From contig CAKVHA010000005.1 in the NCBI GenBank assembly GCA_934747775.1, forward strand, positions 21,084 to 85,083: DNA of 64,000 nucleotides. The letters are read 5' to 3'. The notes below the pieces were generated by a model. It did no database searches. It was not told the DNA's origin and saw only the letters and a program-made list of their open reading frames with translations. Numbering within the stretch: position 1 is the stretch's first letter; each line of letters starts with the position of its first letter. The position numbers and the translations under genes were made by a program. Shown piece after piece: positions 7,831 to 16,063 of this stretch. Origin of the DNA: an uncultured Clostridia bacterium. Lineage in GTDB: Bacteria > Bacillota > Clostridia > Christensenellales > UBA1242.

Positions 7831-8136
7831 ATGTACGCTATAGTTGAAACTGGTGGCAAACAATATAAAGTTAGCCAGGGCGAAATTATTAATGTAGAAA
7901 AACTTGACAAAAAAGTTGGCGAACAAGTTAAATTAAATGTTATGATGCTTGTTGACGGCGAAAAAGTTGTTAATGGAAATCCTTACATTAAAAATGCCGA
8001 AGTAGTTGCAGAAGTAGTAGAACAAGGTAAGGCTGATAAGGTTTTAGTTTTTAAATACAAAGCTAAAAAGAATGTTAGAAAAAAACAAGGTCACAGACAA
8101 CCTTACACTGCAATCAAAATTGTTTCGGTTAAATAA
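7831..8136 (+). CDS. rplU: 50S ribosomal protein L21
   Basis: A 101-residue protein starting MYAIVETGGKQYKV, the L21 signature, and ending with the basic KKNVRKKQGHRQPYT rRNA-binding region. AGGAGG precedes the ATG at 7831 with ideal spacing; an in-frame upstream codon at 7804 lies inside the leader and is rejected. First gene of the conserved rplU-prp-rpmA operon. Confidence 0.97.
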   Translation: MYAIVETGGKQYKVSQGEIINVEKLDKKVGEQVKLNVMMLVDGEKVVNGNPYIKNAEVVAEVVEQGKADKVLVFKYKAKKNVRKKQGHRQPYTAIKIVSVK

Positions 8137-8138
8137 TT

Positions 8139-8474
8139 ATGATTAAAATTGAATTTATTGTGCAAAACGAAAATTATGTTGGGTTAAGGTGTAACGGTCA
8201 CTCAGGTTATGCCGAAAGTGGGCACGACATTGTGTGTGCTAGTATTTCAACATTGGCGCAAAGTTTGTATATAGGGCTTAGCCAAGTTGTGAAAACAAAA
8301 ATTACTTACAACCTTAACGAAAAAAATGCACATCTAGAATTGAGGCTGTCTGACAACATATCTAGCAAGGAAAAAGAACTTAGCCAAGTGCTATTTAAAA
8401 CAACTTTTTTATCTATGCAAGATATAGCAAGCGGATACCCCAAAAACATTAAGATGGAGGTAAAAAACTTATGA
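8139..8474 (+). CDS. prp: Ribosomal-processing cysteine protease Prp
   Basis: Prp removes the N-terminal extension of L27 in Firmicutes, Fusobacteria and relatives. The catalytic pair is visible as H21 in [12 protein letters not shown] and C33 in DIVCASIS. Its 111 residues fit the family (YsxB). It sits between rplU and rpmA, and its TGA stop overlaps the rpmA start as ATGA, so translation is probably coupled to its substrate. Confidence 0.95.
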   Translation: MIKIEFIVQNENYVGLRCNGHSGYAESGHDIVCASISTLAQSLYIGLSQVVKTKITYNLNEKNAHLELRLSDNISSKEKELSQVLFKTTFLSMQDIASGYPKNIKMEVKNL

Positions 8475-8755
8475 TTATTAAGATTCAGTTATTTGCTCAC
8501 CACAAAGGACAAGGTTCTACCAAAAACGGTCGTGATAGTAAATCAAAACGCCTTGGTGTTAAAAGAGCCGATGGTCAAGTTGTTAGCGCTGGCAGTATTT
8601 TAATCCGCCAAAAAGGCACTAAAGTAAATGCTGGCAAAAATGTGGGCTGTGGTAAAGATTACACATTGTTTGCTAAATGTGACGGTGTTGTTAAATTCGA
8701 ACAAACCGCTAAAGATAAAAAATGCGTTAGCGTTTATCCTAACGAGGAAAAATAA
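8471..8755 (+). CDS. rpmA: 50S ribosomal protein L27 with cleavable N-terminus
   Basis: L27 lies at the peptidyl-transferase centre. The mature domain [14 protein letters not shown] begins at residue 10 and is preceded by MIIKIQLFA, which fits the Prp cleavage site (hydrophobic stretch ending Q-x-F-A). The organism therefore depends on Prp to expose the L27 tail. GGAGG lies upstream and a terminator follows about 10 bases after the stop. Confidence 0.97.
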   Translation: MIIKIQLFAHHKGQGSTKNGRDSKSKRLGVKRADGQVVSAGSILIRQKGTKVNAGKNVGCGKDYTLFAKCDGVVKFEQTAKDKKCVSVYPNEEK

Positions 8756-8762
8756 TAATGGT

Positions 8763-8790
8763 TGCCAACTAAAAATGTTGGCTTCTTTTT
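8763..8790 (+). terminator. Terminator of the rplU operon
   Basis: Hairpin GCCAAC/GTTGGC with a 7-base loop followed by a T-rich tract. It overlaps the region before the glycosylase gene and argues against a start upstream of 8807 for that gene. Confidence 0.75.
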
Positions 8791-8806
8791 GTTTTTAGGT
8801 AAAATT

Positions 8807-9622
8807 ATGGATTACGAGATTTTTGATGACTATATTTTAATAAAAAACGAGCAAGATTTTAACGCAAAACACACCTTGGAATGCGGACAGGTTTTTAGGT
8901 TTAAAGTGCAAGATTTTGGCTACACCATATATAGTTTGGGGCATAAGGCGGATATTTATTGTCAAAAAGGTGCTATAAAAATTTTTACAAAAAACAAAAA
9001 ATATTTTATAAAATACTTTGATTTAGATACTAATTATGCTATAATGAAATTGATGCTAAATAAGCAGTTGTCGGAAGAAATTAAGTTTGGTTATGGTATC
9101 CATATTCTAAACCAAGACCCACTAGAAACAATCATTAGTTTTATAATATCGGCAAACAATAATATTCCGCGTATTAAAAAGACTATTGAAACATTGTGTT
9201 CTAGATTTGGCAGTGATTGTGGTGACTACTATGCTTTTCCAACACTAAAACAGCTTAGCAGTATAAGTGAAGCAGACTTTTATAGTATGGGTTGCGGATA
9301 TAGGTCTAATTATTTGGTGGAAACAATTAAGACACTAAACAATTTCGATTTAAATTCGCTATATAATATGGAAAGCTCTGAAGCAAGAAAAAAACTTATG
9401 GTGCTAAAGGGTGTGGGCAGAAAAGTAGCAGATTGTATTCTACTTTTTGCCTATCACAAAATGGACGTGTTTCCAGCAGATGTTTGGATTGTACACGCGT
9501 ATGAAAGTGAGTTTGGAAAAACAAACTTAAGTCCTATTAAAATAAGCGAGTTTTACGCGAAAAAATATGGAAACTTATCTGGCATTGCTCAACAGTATAT
9601 TTATTATGCTAAAAGAAGATAA
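8807..9622 (+). CDS. 8-oxoguanine DNA glycosylase (OGG-type, HhH-GPD)
   Basis: Base-excision repair glycosylase/AP lyase. It has the OGG N-terminal fold with the FNAKHTLECGQVFRF segment, DPLETIISFIISANNN at about 105-120, and the helix-hairpin-helix LKGVGRKVADCILLFAY with the catalytic lysine (about K205), then the catalytic aspartate in FPADVW. From the ATG at 8807 the protein is 271 residues, as expected. A TTG at 8762 is in frame but lies in the preceding terminator. AGGT near 8797 may be the ribosome binding site. Confidence 0.9.
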   Translation: MDYEIFDDYILIKNEQDFNAKHTLECGQVFRFKVQDFGYTIYSLGHKADIYCQKGAIKIFTKNKKYFIKYFDLDTNYAIMKLMLNKQLSEEIKFGYGIHILNQDPLETIISFIISANNNIPRIKKTIETLCSRFGSDCGDYYAFPTLKQLSSISEADFYSMGCGYRSNYLVETIKTLNNFDLNSLYNMESSEARKKLMVLKGVGRKVADCILLFAYHKMDVFPADVWIVHAYESEFGKTNLSPIKISEFYAKKYGNLSGIAQQYIYYAKRR

Positions 9623-9634
9623 AGGAGTAAATTT

Positions 9635-10546
9635 ATGGAGAACAACAAAAAAATTGCATTGTTGGTGGATGTGGACAATGTAAAAATTAGTAGTGAAGCC
9701 TTTAACGAACTTTACAAAAAACTAAACAATTATGGTGAATTAGTTTATTGCAAATTCTATGGCTACAACGACAGAAAACACATTTATCTTAGTGACATTA
9801 TTACAAAGTTTGGCTACGAAACCGCACCTTTTATGAGATTTAAAAAGAGATTTAGTCAGCTAGACTCTCGTATTATTGTAGACGCGGTTACACTAAACTA
9901 CACAAAACCAGAAATTAATACTTTCTGTATTGTTGCTGGTGATGGTGACCTAATTCCTTTGCTAGTAGAACTAAAGAGTTCTGGCAAAACTTTAATTGAT
10001 ATTAATACACCATATCAAGAACAAAACACACATATGTTTGATATGCATATGTACATTTCTGCAATGGACGAAGGCGATGTTGAAACATACAAACCAAAAA
10101 CAACAAAAGCAGCAAAACCTAAAACTGTAAAAGTTGCAAAACCTAAAAAGGTTGTTCCTGTTGTGGAAGAAGACGAAGATGATTTTGATGATGACGATTA
10201 TGATGATGAGCCAATCTTCAAAACTCCAGTTAAACCAGAACCAGAAAACCCTGTAACTCAAACAGTAACAAAAACCGAAACAATTGAAGAAGTTGCTCCA
10301 AAAACAGCTGGCGACGACAATTCGGAATTAAGTGAAAAACTTAACGACATTACTGTTAGATATGGCGAACTAGACTTTAGTAACAACAGCGATATGGATA
10401 AAAAATTGAAATTGATTAACGATATTGAAAACCTAATCAATGAAGAAACTGCTAAGGGCGAAGGCTTGCATAGCAATGATGCAGATATCCGTCAAGTATT
10501 TGTAGAACTACAAAGCATTGTAGAAGATATGAAATCTGCTTTATAA
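9635..10546 (+). CDS. NYN (PIN-like) domain putative RNase with acidic linker
   Basis: Residues 1-140 form a NYN/DUF88 domain. IALLVDVDN at 7-15 carries the first catalytic aspartates, DSRIIVDAV gives the middle one, and VAGDGDLIPLL the DxD-type site, as in LabA/limkain-b1 nucleases. A Lys/Pro/Ala linker and a highly acidic block (EEDEDDFDDDDYDDE, about 172-186) follow, then a helical C-terminal domain. The family cleaves RNA with a metal ion. It follows the glycosylase by 12 bases with a GGAG site, so the two are probably cotranscribed. The target is unknown. Confidence 0.8.
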   Translation: MENNKKIALLVDVDNVKISSEAFNELYKKLNNYGELVYCKFYGYNDRKHIYLSDIITKFGYETAPFMRFKKRFSQLDSRIIVDAVTLNYTKPEINTFCIVAGDGDLIPLLVELKSSGKTLIDINTPYQEQNTHMFDMHMYISAMDEGDVETYKPKTTKAAKPKTVKVAKPKKVVPVVEEDEDDFDDDDYDDEPIFKTPVKPEPENPVTQTVTKTETIEEVAPKTAGDDNSELSEKLNDITVRYGELDFSNNSDMDKKLKLINDIENLINEETAKGEGLHSNDADIRQVFVELQSIVEDMKSAL

Positions 10547-10553
10547 TAAAATT

Positions 10554-10582
10554 AAGACCGCTAAAGAATGCGGTCTTTTTTA
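10554..10582 (+). terminator. Terminator after the NYN gene
   Basis: AAGACCG/CGGTCTT hairpin with a T run, 10 bases after the stop codon. Confidence 0.85.
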
Positions 10583-10806
10583 TTCTTTTGCTTATCTACA
10601 ACATAAAATTAAAAATTGTGCAAAATAGTATTTATTTTATTGTTGTGTTATGGTATAATATAAGCGTGAGAAATATAATTTTTATTGAGAGACTGTTTTT
10701 TAATTTATAACATTGTTTGTTATTTGAATTTTCACATTTAATTAAGTCAATGTGTTAAGATTATTTACAGTATCTATGTAAAATAAAGGTGGAGGCAGGT
10801 TTTAAA

Positions 10807-11322
10807 ATGTGGCAAGAATTTTTAAATTTGTTTAATGGCTATGGATTAATAGCTATGATAATTATGCTTTTTGGGCTGTTGCTTTGTATGGTGGAAATAA
10901 TCGTTCCGGGTTTTGGTGTGTTTGGAATTTTGGGCACAATATTTACCCTTGGTGGAATGGTTGTGAGAATTGTGCTAGGTGCAAGCTGGGTGCAAATTGC
11001 GTGTATGGTTTTGCTAGAAATTGCAGTTATGATTGTTACAATCTTGCTAGTTGTTTTGTTTGCTAAAATTGGTGTGTTGGGCAAAACACAGGTTGTGCAA
11101 AACAAAACCGCTGTTCCTGTTAATTACGAAATGCCTACTAGAGAACAGAAAAAACTAATTGGCAAGGTTGGTTTTGCTGAAACCGTATTCAAAACTAGTG
11201 GTAAATTTAAACTTAACGATGTTGTGTATGATGCTGTGTCAAATGGCGAGTATATAGAAAAAGGTAGCAAGGTTAAGGTTATTGAAATTAAAAACAACAC
11301 AATAATTGTTAAAAAGATATAA
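10807..11322 (+). CDS. NfeD-family membrane protein
   Basis: A 171-residue protein with three hydrophobic segments in the first 100 residues, including the MVEIIVPGFGVFGILGTIF motif typical of NfeD proteins. It ends in a soluble OB-fold domain with the KLIGKVGFAETVF start (about 116-128). NfeD proteins partner with flotillins in membrane microdomains, and a flotillin follows 16 bases downstream. GGTGGAGG precedes the ATG at 10807. Confidence 0.9.
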   Translation: MWQEFLNLFNGYGLIAMIIMLFGLLLCMVEIIVPGFGVFGILGTIFTLGGMVVRIVLGASWVQIACMVLLEIAVMIVTILLVVLFAKIGVLGKTQVVQNKTAVPVNYEMPTREQKKLIGKVGFAETVFKTSGKFKLNDVVYDAVSNGEYIEKGSKVKVIEIKNNTIIVKKI

Positions 11323-11338
11323 CGGAGGTTAGGGGCTT

Positions 11339-12385
11339 ATGTTTGGATTTTTATTGATTTCATCTGTATATATTTGGGTCACTGTGGCTGTGTTGGTAGC
11401 AATACTCTTGGCGGTGATTATTGGGATTGTTCCTATTGGGATGTGGGTTAGAGCATTGGTTTCAAATTCGTACATTCCTGCGTTTAAACTTGTAGGTATG
11501 AAACTTAGGCGAGTTGAAGTTGGTACACTTGTGGATTGCTACATAAATGCGCGTAAAGCTGGCGTGAAACTTACAATAGATGACCTTGAAACGCACTATC
11601 TTGCTGGCGGAAATGTAAAAAAGGTTGTGGAAGCCCTTATTATTGCAAAGGGTGCGAAAATTGATTTGTCTGTAGAAACAGCAAAGGCAATAGACCTTAC
11701 AAACCGTGACATTGTGTTGGCTGTGAAAACTTGTGTAAAACCAATGGTTATTACAACCGACAAAATTTCCGCAATGGCTAAAAACGGAATTGAAGTTATT
11801 GTAACAGCAAGAATTACTGTAAAAACAAATATCAACAAACTAATAGGTTCGGCTGGTGAAGAAACAATTTTGGCTAAAGTTGGTGAAGGAATTGTGTCGG
11901 CAGTTGGTAGTGCAAAAAGTCACGAAGAGGTTTTGGCAGACCCAGACAAAATTAGTAAAGCAATATTGGCAAAAGGTCTAGACCAAGGCACTGCATATGA
12001 TATTTTAAGTATAGATATTGCAGACATAGATGTTGGTGCAAATATTGGTGCGAAAATTCAGGCAGAACGTGCTGCTGCAGATATGAAAATTGCAAACGCA
12101 AGAGCCGAAGAAAGACGTGCATTGGCAATTGCAAGTGAACACGAAATGAGAGCGATGACGCAAGAAAAACGTGCACAGTTGCTTGATGCTGAAGCCGCTG
12201 TTCCAAAAGCAATAAGCCAAGCGTTTTTAAATGGAAACATTGGCGTTATGGATTACTACAAAATGCAAAACGTTGTTGCTGATACTGCTATGCGTAAATC
12301 AATTGGCGGCCCAGCAGCTAGTGGTGAACCACCTAAAATGATAGAAGGCAAACGTTCTAAAAAAGGCGATGGTGAAGATAAATAA
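11339..12385 (+). CDS. floA: Flotillin-like protein FloA
   Basis: Membrane scaffold that organises functional microdomains. An N-terminal hydrophobic hairpin (about 4-33) is followed by the FloA-specific block LVGMKLRRVEVGTLVDCYINARKAG region (about 51-78). An SPFH-like domain and an Ala/Glu-rich helical flotillin region (about 235-290) come next. Its 348 residues match FloA (YqfA). In Bacillus the nfeD-floA pair sits close to yqfC, as here. Its stop overlaps the next start as TAATG. Confidence 0.95.
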   Translation: MFGFLLISSVYIWVTVAVLVAILLAVIIGIVPIGMWVRALVSNSYIPAFKLVGMKLRRVEVGTLVDCYINARKAGVKLTIDDLETHYLAGGNVKKVVEALIIAKGAKIDLSVETAKAIDLTNRDIVLAVKTCVKPMVITTDKISAMAKNGIEVIVTARITVKTNINKLIGSAGEETILAKVGEGIVSAVGSAKSHEEVLADPDKISKAILAKGLDQGTAYDILSIDIADIDVGANIGAKIQAERAAADMKIANARAEERRALAIASEHEMRAMTQEKRAQLLDAEAAVPKAISQAFLNGNIGVMDYYKMQNVVADTAMRKSIGGPAASGEPPKMIEGKRSKKGDGEDK

Positions 12386-12888
12386 TGGAAATTATTATAG
12401 CCATTGTTTTAGTAGGGTTGTTTGTTTTTATGCTAACTTTTTTAATACATATATTTGTTAAAAAAGATAAACCAAAAACAGAATCAAAAAATGAAGCGAA
12501 ACCGCAAGAAAAACCCAAAACCACAGAAACAAAACCGCAAGAAAAGAAAGATGATATTCCTGAAATATTAAAAGAAGTTACACAAGGCAACTATATGTAT
12601 GACATTGCCCACGAAGAAAAAGATGATGTAACAGTAGACGATATGGACGAAAATCAAAACATATCACAAGATGATATTACAGAAGAAAGCGTTGATGAAG
12701 CATATCATAAAATAGAAGCCATAGAAGATGATTATGATGATGATAAACTGCTTGATACAAGTTCTATTATTGACGATATAGATGGTAAAAACGATCAACC
12801 AAACGAAGATGTTGAAGAGTTTAAAAGAGTGTCAAGGAAAACAAAAGCACTTTTAATAAGCGATATATTAAAGAGAAAAGGTAAATAA
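12385..12888 (+). CDS. Membrane-anchored acidic protein of the floA operon
   Basis: The first 24 residues form a single transmembrane anchor, followed by a Lys/Pro/Glu/Thr-rich linker and a long Asp/Glu-rich region. The C-terminus turns basic and helical (FKRVSRKTKALLISDILKRKGK). I do not recognise the family. One-base overlap with floA (TAATG) implies coupled translation, so it may be a third partner of the NfeD/FloA module. A strong terminator ends the operon. Confidence 0.7.
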   Translation: MEIIIAIVLVGLFVFMLTFLIHIFVKKDKPKTESKNEAKPQEKPKTTETKPQEKKDDIPEILKEVTQGNYMYDIAHEEKDDVTVDDMDENQNISQDDITEESVDEAYHKIEAIEDDYDDDKLLDTSSIIDDIDGKNDQPNEDVEEFKRVSRKTKALLISDILKRKGK

Positions 12889-12916
12889 AATAATATAGAT
12901 TTTGTGCTATATATGC

Positions 12917-12964
12917 ATCACACAATAATTGCTATTATAAGGCAATTGTTGTGTGATTTTTTTG
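12917..12964 (+). terminator. Terminator of the nfeD-floA operon
   Basis: Sixteen-base arms (ATCACACAATAATTGC and its complement) around a short loop, followed by a run of T. One of the strongest terminators in the window. Confidence 0.9.
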
Positions 12965-13029
12965 TGTAAAAAATACACTAAAAAAACTGAAAGTAGCGTT
13001 TTAAAAGTGTAGGAATTTACTTACAACAT

Positions 13030-13075
13030 ATATGGGCATAATTGTTTTTTAAAGTTTTATTTTGTAAGCCCATAT
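13030..13075 (+). promoter_or_regulatory. Inverted repeat upstream of yqfC
   Basis: ATATGGGC (13030-13037) and GCCCATAT (13068-13075) form a perfect inverted repeat around a 30-base A/T-rich loop. CATATTAT directly after it (13076-13083) resembles a SigE -10 element, which would fit yqfC, but no clear -35 is visible. Confidence 0.35.
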
Positions 13076-13103
13076 CATATTATAAATATATATGGGGGTG
13101 AAA

Positions 13104-13355
13104 ATGGATTTTTTATATGAAATGGTGGGCGGAGATTTAAAGGAATTAAATAGTGTTGTTGTTATGTGGTGTGGCGATTATGTAAAAATTACAAACCATA
13201 TAAAAATAATTACATTTTCATCGGAAAAAGTTGTACTAAAAACTAAAAACAATTTGCTAAATGTAGAAGGTGAAAATATAACAATAGCTAATATGGAACC
13301 TAAGGAATTGCTATTAAAAGGCAAAATAAGAACAATCTATTATGAAAAGTTATAA
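13104..13355 (+). CDS. yqfC: YabP/YqfC-family sporulation protein
   Basis: An 83-residue beta-rich protein of the YabP/YqfC family, recognised from the ILxxxxxxIxxxNHxxIxxF-like central pattern (here VKITNHIKIITFSSEKV) and its place directly before yqfD. In Bacillus, yqfC is expressed in the mother cell under SigE. GGGGGTG precedes the ATG at 13104; the in-frame codon at 13092 lies in that site. Confidence 0.85.
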   Translation: MDFLYEMVGGDLKELNSVVVMWCGDYVKITNHIKIITFSSEKVVLKTKNNLLNVEGENITIANMEPKELLLKGKIRTIYYEKL

Positions 13356-13363
13356 GGTGAAAT

Positions 13364-14470
13364 ATGAATTATATATTAGAGTATAATGGGACAAACCTGA
13401 CAAGTTTTTTTAATTATTTAGAACGGAACAAAATTTCAATAAGTAAATTAAACAAAGATAAAAATAATGTCTATCGCTTTCAAATGTCGCCCAAAGATTA
13501 CAAAATACTAAGAAAAACGAACAAGGTTTTTAAAGTAAATGTAGTTAAATATGGTGGGCTAAAACGAATTGTTGAACTTATGTTAAAGCGTGTTGGATTG
13601 CTAGCTGGAATAGTAGCAATTGTGATTATGGTTGTTGTTAGTAGTAAGTTTACATTGTCTTTAAAAGTGGTTGGAAATAAAAATATAGACCAATCAGAAA
13701 TAAAAGAAGCTCTGCAAAATTATGGTTATAAATTTGGTGGAATTAATAGTTGTAATCTTAAAGACATTGAAAAATATTTATTGGAAAATGTTGAAGGATT
13801 AAGCCTTGTAAGTGTTGCAAAACGCGGAAATGTTTTGGTTGTTAATGTGGTGGAAAAAGAAAAAAACAAACTTTCCACCGAACCGTTTATTGCCCCATAT
13901 AATATGGTTGTTAAAAGCATAAAGTTGATAAGTGGAACACTAAATTGTGGAGTAAATGATGTTGTTAAAAAAGGCGATGTTATTGTAGAAAATTATGTTA
14001 TAAATAGTTTGGGTGAACGAATTAAAATAGCTGCCCAAGCGGAAGTAATAGCAGATGTTTATTTTTGTGGAAATGTTAATGTTGATAAAAATACAGAAAA
14101 AACAATAAAAACTGGCAATAAATTAGTATTTTCTAATATTTCATTTTTTAAGCAAAATACACCACTTTATGACAATAAATATAATCTTTTTGACATAAAC
14201 ATAACACATAATGCTTTATTTAATAATATGTTTTTGCCAATATATAAAAATACTGTAGAAATTTACGAATTAGAAAAACAAATTGAAACAATATATATTG
14301 ATGATAATTTAAAGGAAAAATATTTTAATGAATCAAAACAAAAAGCCTTTTCAATTGTGCCAAATAATGTTACAATAAATAACGAAATAAATAAGTTTGT
14401 TGAAACTGATGATAAGTATATTTTTCAAACGTATTTAGAAGGGGAGTTAAAGTTTACAAATGAAAATTAA
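13364..14470 (+). CDS. yqfD: Sporulation protein YqfD
   Basis: A 368-residue protein with a cytoplasmic N-terminal domain (about 1-75), one transmembrane segment (about 78-100) and a large extracytoplasmic domain, the standard YqfD layout. It is 8 bases after yqfC with a GGTGA site. Its 3' end overlaps ybeY by 11 bases. The usual next genes phoH and pgpH are missing here. Confidence 0.9.
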   Translation: MNYILEYNGTNLTSFFNYLERNKISISKLNKDKNNVYRFQMSPKDYKILRKTNKVFKVNVVKYGGLKRIVELMLKRVGLLAGIVAIVIMVVVSSKFTLSLKVVGNKNIDQSEIKEALQNYGYKFGGINSCNLKDIEKYLLENVEGLSLVSVAKRGNVLVVNVVEKEKNKLSTEPFIAPYNMVVKSIKLISGTLNCGVNDVVKKGDVIVENYVINSLGERIKIAAQAEVIADVYFCGNVNVDKNTEKTIKTGNKLVFSNISFFKQNTPLYDNKYNLFDINITHNALFNNMFLPIYKNTVEIYELEKQIETIYIDDNLKEKYFNESKQKAFSIVPNNVTINNEINKFVETDDKYIFQTYLEGELKFTNEN

Positions 14471-14954
14471 TTTTAGTAAAAACAAAATTGATGACAGTCT
14501 TATTACAAAAGTTGAAAGATGTTTTGATGTTGCTGTTGATTATTTAAAAATTCCTTGCAAACAACTTGAAGTGAATATTCAAATTGTGGGAAAGCAAAAA
14601 ATAAAAACGATGAACAGTAAGTTTAGGGGTGTTGATAAAGTGACCGATATTTTGTCGTTTCCTTTTTTGCTGGAAGAAGGCAGAACTGGCGACCAGCAGA
14701 TTATAAAAAAGCTTTCTAAAAAAAATTATCCCAACGACATTAATTTTGAAACTGGAAATATTGTGCTTGGTGATTTGTATATCTGTTTTGATAAGGTTAA
14801 AAGTCAAGCAAAAGAATATGGAACAGGAATAGAGCGAGAGTTTACGTATTTGTCACTTCACGGTCTTTTACATTTGTTGGGTTTTGACCATATTGAAGAT
14901 GCTGACAAAAAAATTATGCGAAAAAAAGAAGAAGAAATATTAAAATTGTTATGA
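14460..14954 (+). CDS. ybeY: Endoribonuclease YbeY
   Basis: Metal-dependent RNase for 16S rRNA 3'-end maturation and ribosome quality control. The zinc site HGLLHLLGFDH lies near the C-terminus (about 138-148). The upstream NSKFRGVDKVTDILSFPF block is also typical. It overlaps yqfD by 11 bases and is followed closely by era, its usual neighbour and ribosome-assembly partner. Confidence 0.95.
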   Translation: MKINFSKNKIDDSLITKVERCFDVAVDYLKIPCKQLEVNIQIVGKQKIKTMNSKFRGVDKVTDILSFPFLLEEGRTGDQQIIKKLSKKNYPNDINFETGNIVLGDLYICFDKVKSQAKEYGTGIEREFTYLSLHGLLHLLGFDHIEDADKKIMRKKEEEILKLL

Positions 14955-15027
14955 AACTAATTTATATTTGTGTTATAATGAGATTGTAAGAAATACTACA
15001 TTCTCATTTTTTTATTTTGGAGATATT

Positions 15028-15915
15028 ATGTTTAAATCAGGATTTGTAACAATTATTGGCGAGCCTAATGTTGGCAAGAGTACACTGTTAAATTCTATAT
15101 TAAAAGAAAAGGTTGCAATTGTGTCGCCTAAGCCACAAACAACGCGTAATAAAATTATTGGCATTTTAAACGAAGATGACTGCCAAGTTGTTTTTATTGA
15201 TACCCCCGGCATTCACAAAAGCAAAAACAAACTAGACGACTATATGCAAGAAAGTGTTAACAATGCTGTTCAGGGCGTAGATTTGGTTTTGGTTGTGTTA
15301 GATGCAACTAGACCTTTTAAGAAAAGCGAACTTGATAGAGTTAAGGAATATGATAAAGATAGCACTATTTTAGTAATTAATAAGGTTGATGAATGTTCTA
15401 AAGATAAATTGCTACAAAAACTTGATGTGTTTAATGAGTTAAAAAATATTAAAGATATTATTCCCCTTTCAGCTAAAAAAGGAATTAATGTTGATGTTTT
15501 GGTTGAAATCATTAAAAAGCATTTACAACCAGGTGTTAAATACTTTTTAAACGATGAATTTACTGATAAGTCTGAACGCTTTTTAGTTTCGGAAGCTATT
15601 AGGGAAAAAATTTTGCTATTAATGCAAGATGAAATTCCGCACGGTGTTGCAGTGGACATTATTGAATATAAGGAAAACAAAAAACTTTACACAATTACAG
15701 CTGACTTAATTTGTGAAAGAGCATCTCACAAAAAGATGTTGATTGGTAAAAATGGTGAAATGCTTAAAAAAATTGGTCAACTAAGCCGCGAAGAAATAGA
15801 AAAAATTGTTGGGACAAAGGTTATGCTAAAACTTTTTGTTAAGGTGCGCGAAAACTGGAGAAACAACAAAACATATGTAAGCGATTTTGGCTACGACAAC
15901 AACGACTTAAAATAA
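15028..15915 (+). CDS. era: GTPase Era
   Basis: Ribosome-assembly GTPase binding the 3' end of 16S rRNA. G1 is GEPNVGKST (11-19), the TTRN effector segment is at about 39, G3 is DTPG (about 58-61), G4 is NKVD (about 117-120), and a C-terminal KH domain contains MLIGKNGEMLKKIG. 295 residues is typical. The ATG at 15028 follows TTGGAGAT; an in-frame start at 14968 has no site and adds a non-homologous tail. Confidence 0.96.
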   Translation: MFKSGFVTIIGEPNVGKSTLLNSILKEKVAIVSPKPQTTRNKIIGILNEDDCQVVFIDTPGIHKSKNKLDDYMQESVNNAVQGVDLVLVVLDATRPFKKSELDRVKEYDKDSTILVINKVDECSKDKLLQKLDVFNELKNIKDIIPLSAKKGINVDVLVEIIKKHLQPGVKYFLNDEFTDKSERFLVSEAIREKILLLMQDEIPHGVAVDIIEYKENKKLYTITADLICERASHKKMLIGKNGEMLKKIGQLSREEIEKIVGTKVMLKLFVKVRENWRNNKTYVSDFGYDNNDLK

Positions 15916-15971
15916 TCATTCTGCGCATAATTTTGCTTTAATTTCATAACCTAAGTTAAAGGGGGTTTGCT

Positions 15972-16052
15972 ATGGATTTAAAACAGATTTGTTTGAGTTT
16001 ATTTAAAGCCACGGGGCAAATTAATTACTACATTTTGTATAAAATATTATAA
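15972..16052 (+). CDS. YqzL-like micro-protein (26 aa)
   Basis: A very short frame of 26 residues, MDLKQICLSLFKATGQINYY followed by ILYKIL, behind a strong GGGGG site at 15960-15965. The pattern F-x2-TG-x-I-x2-Y-x2-Y/F-K matches YqzL, which in Bacillus and Clostridia lies exactly between era and recO. The position, ribosome binding site and motif together make this a real gene that length cut-offs would miss. Function unknown. Confidence 0.7.
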   Translation: MDLKQICLSLFKATGQINYYILYKIL

Positions 16053-16063
16053 GGACAAAACTT

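Noticed and set aside
10839..11105. Frames opposite nfeD, floA, smc and others
   Set aside because: These are reverse-strand or shifted shadows of strongly recognised genes with no ribosome binding sites.
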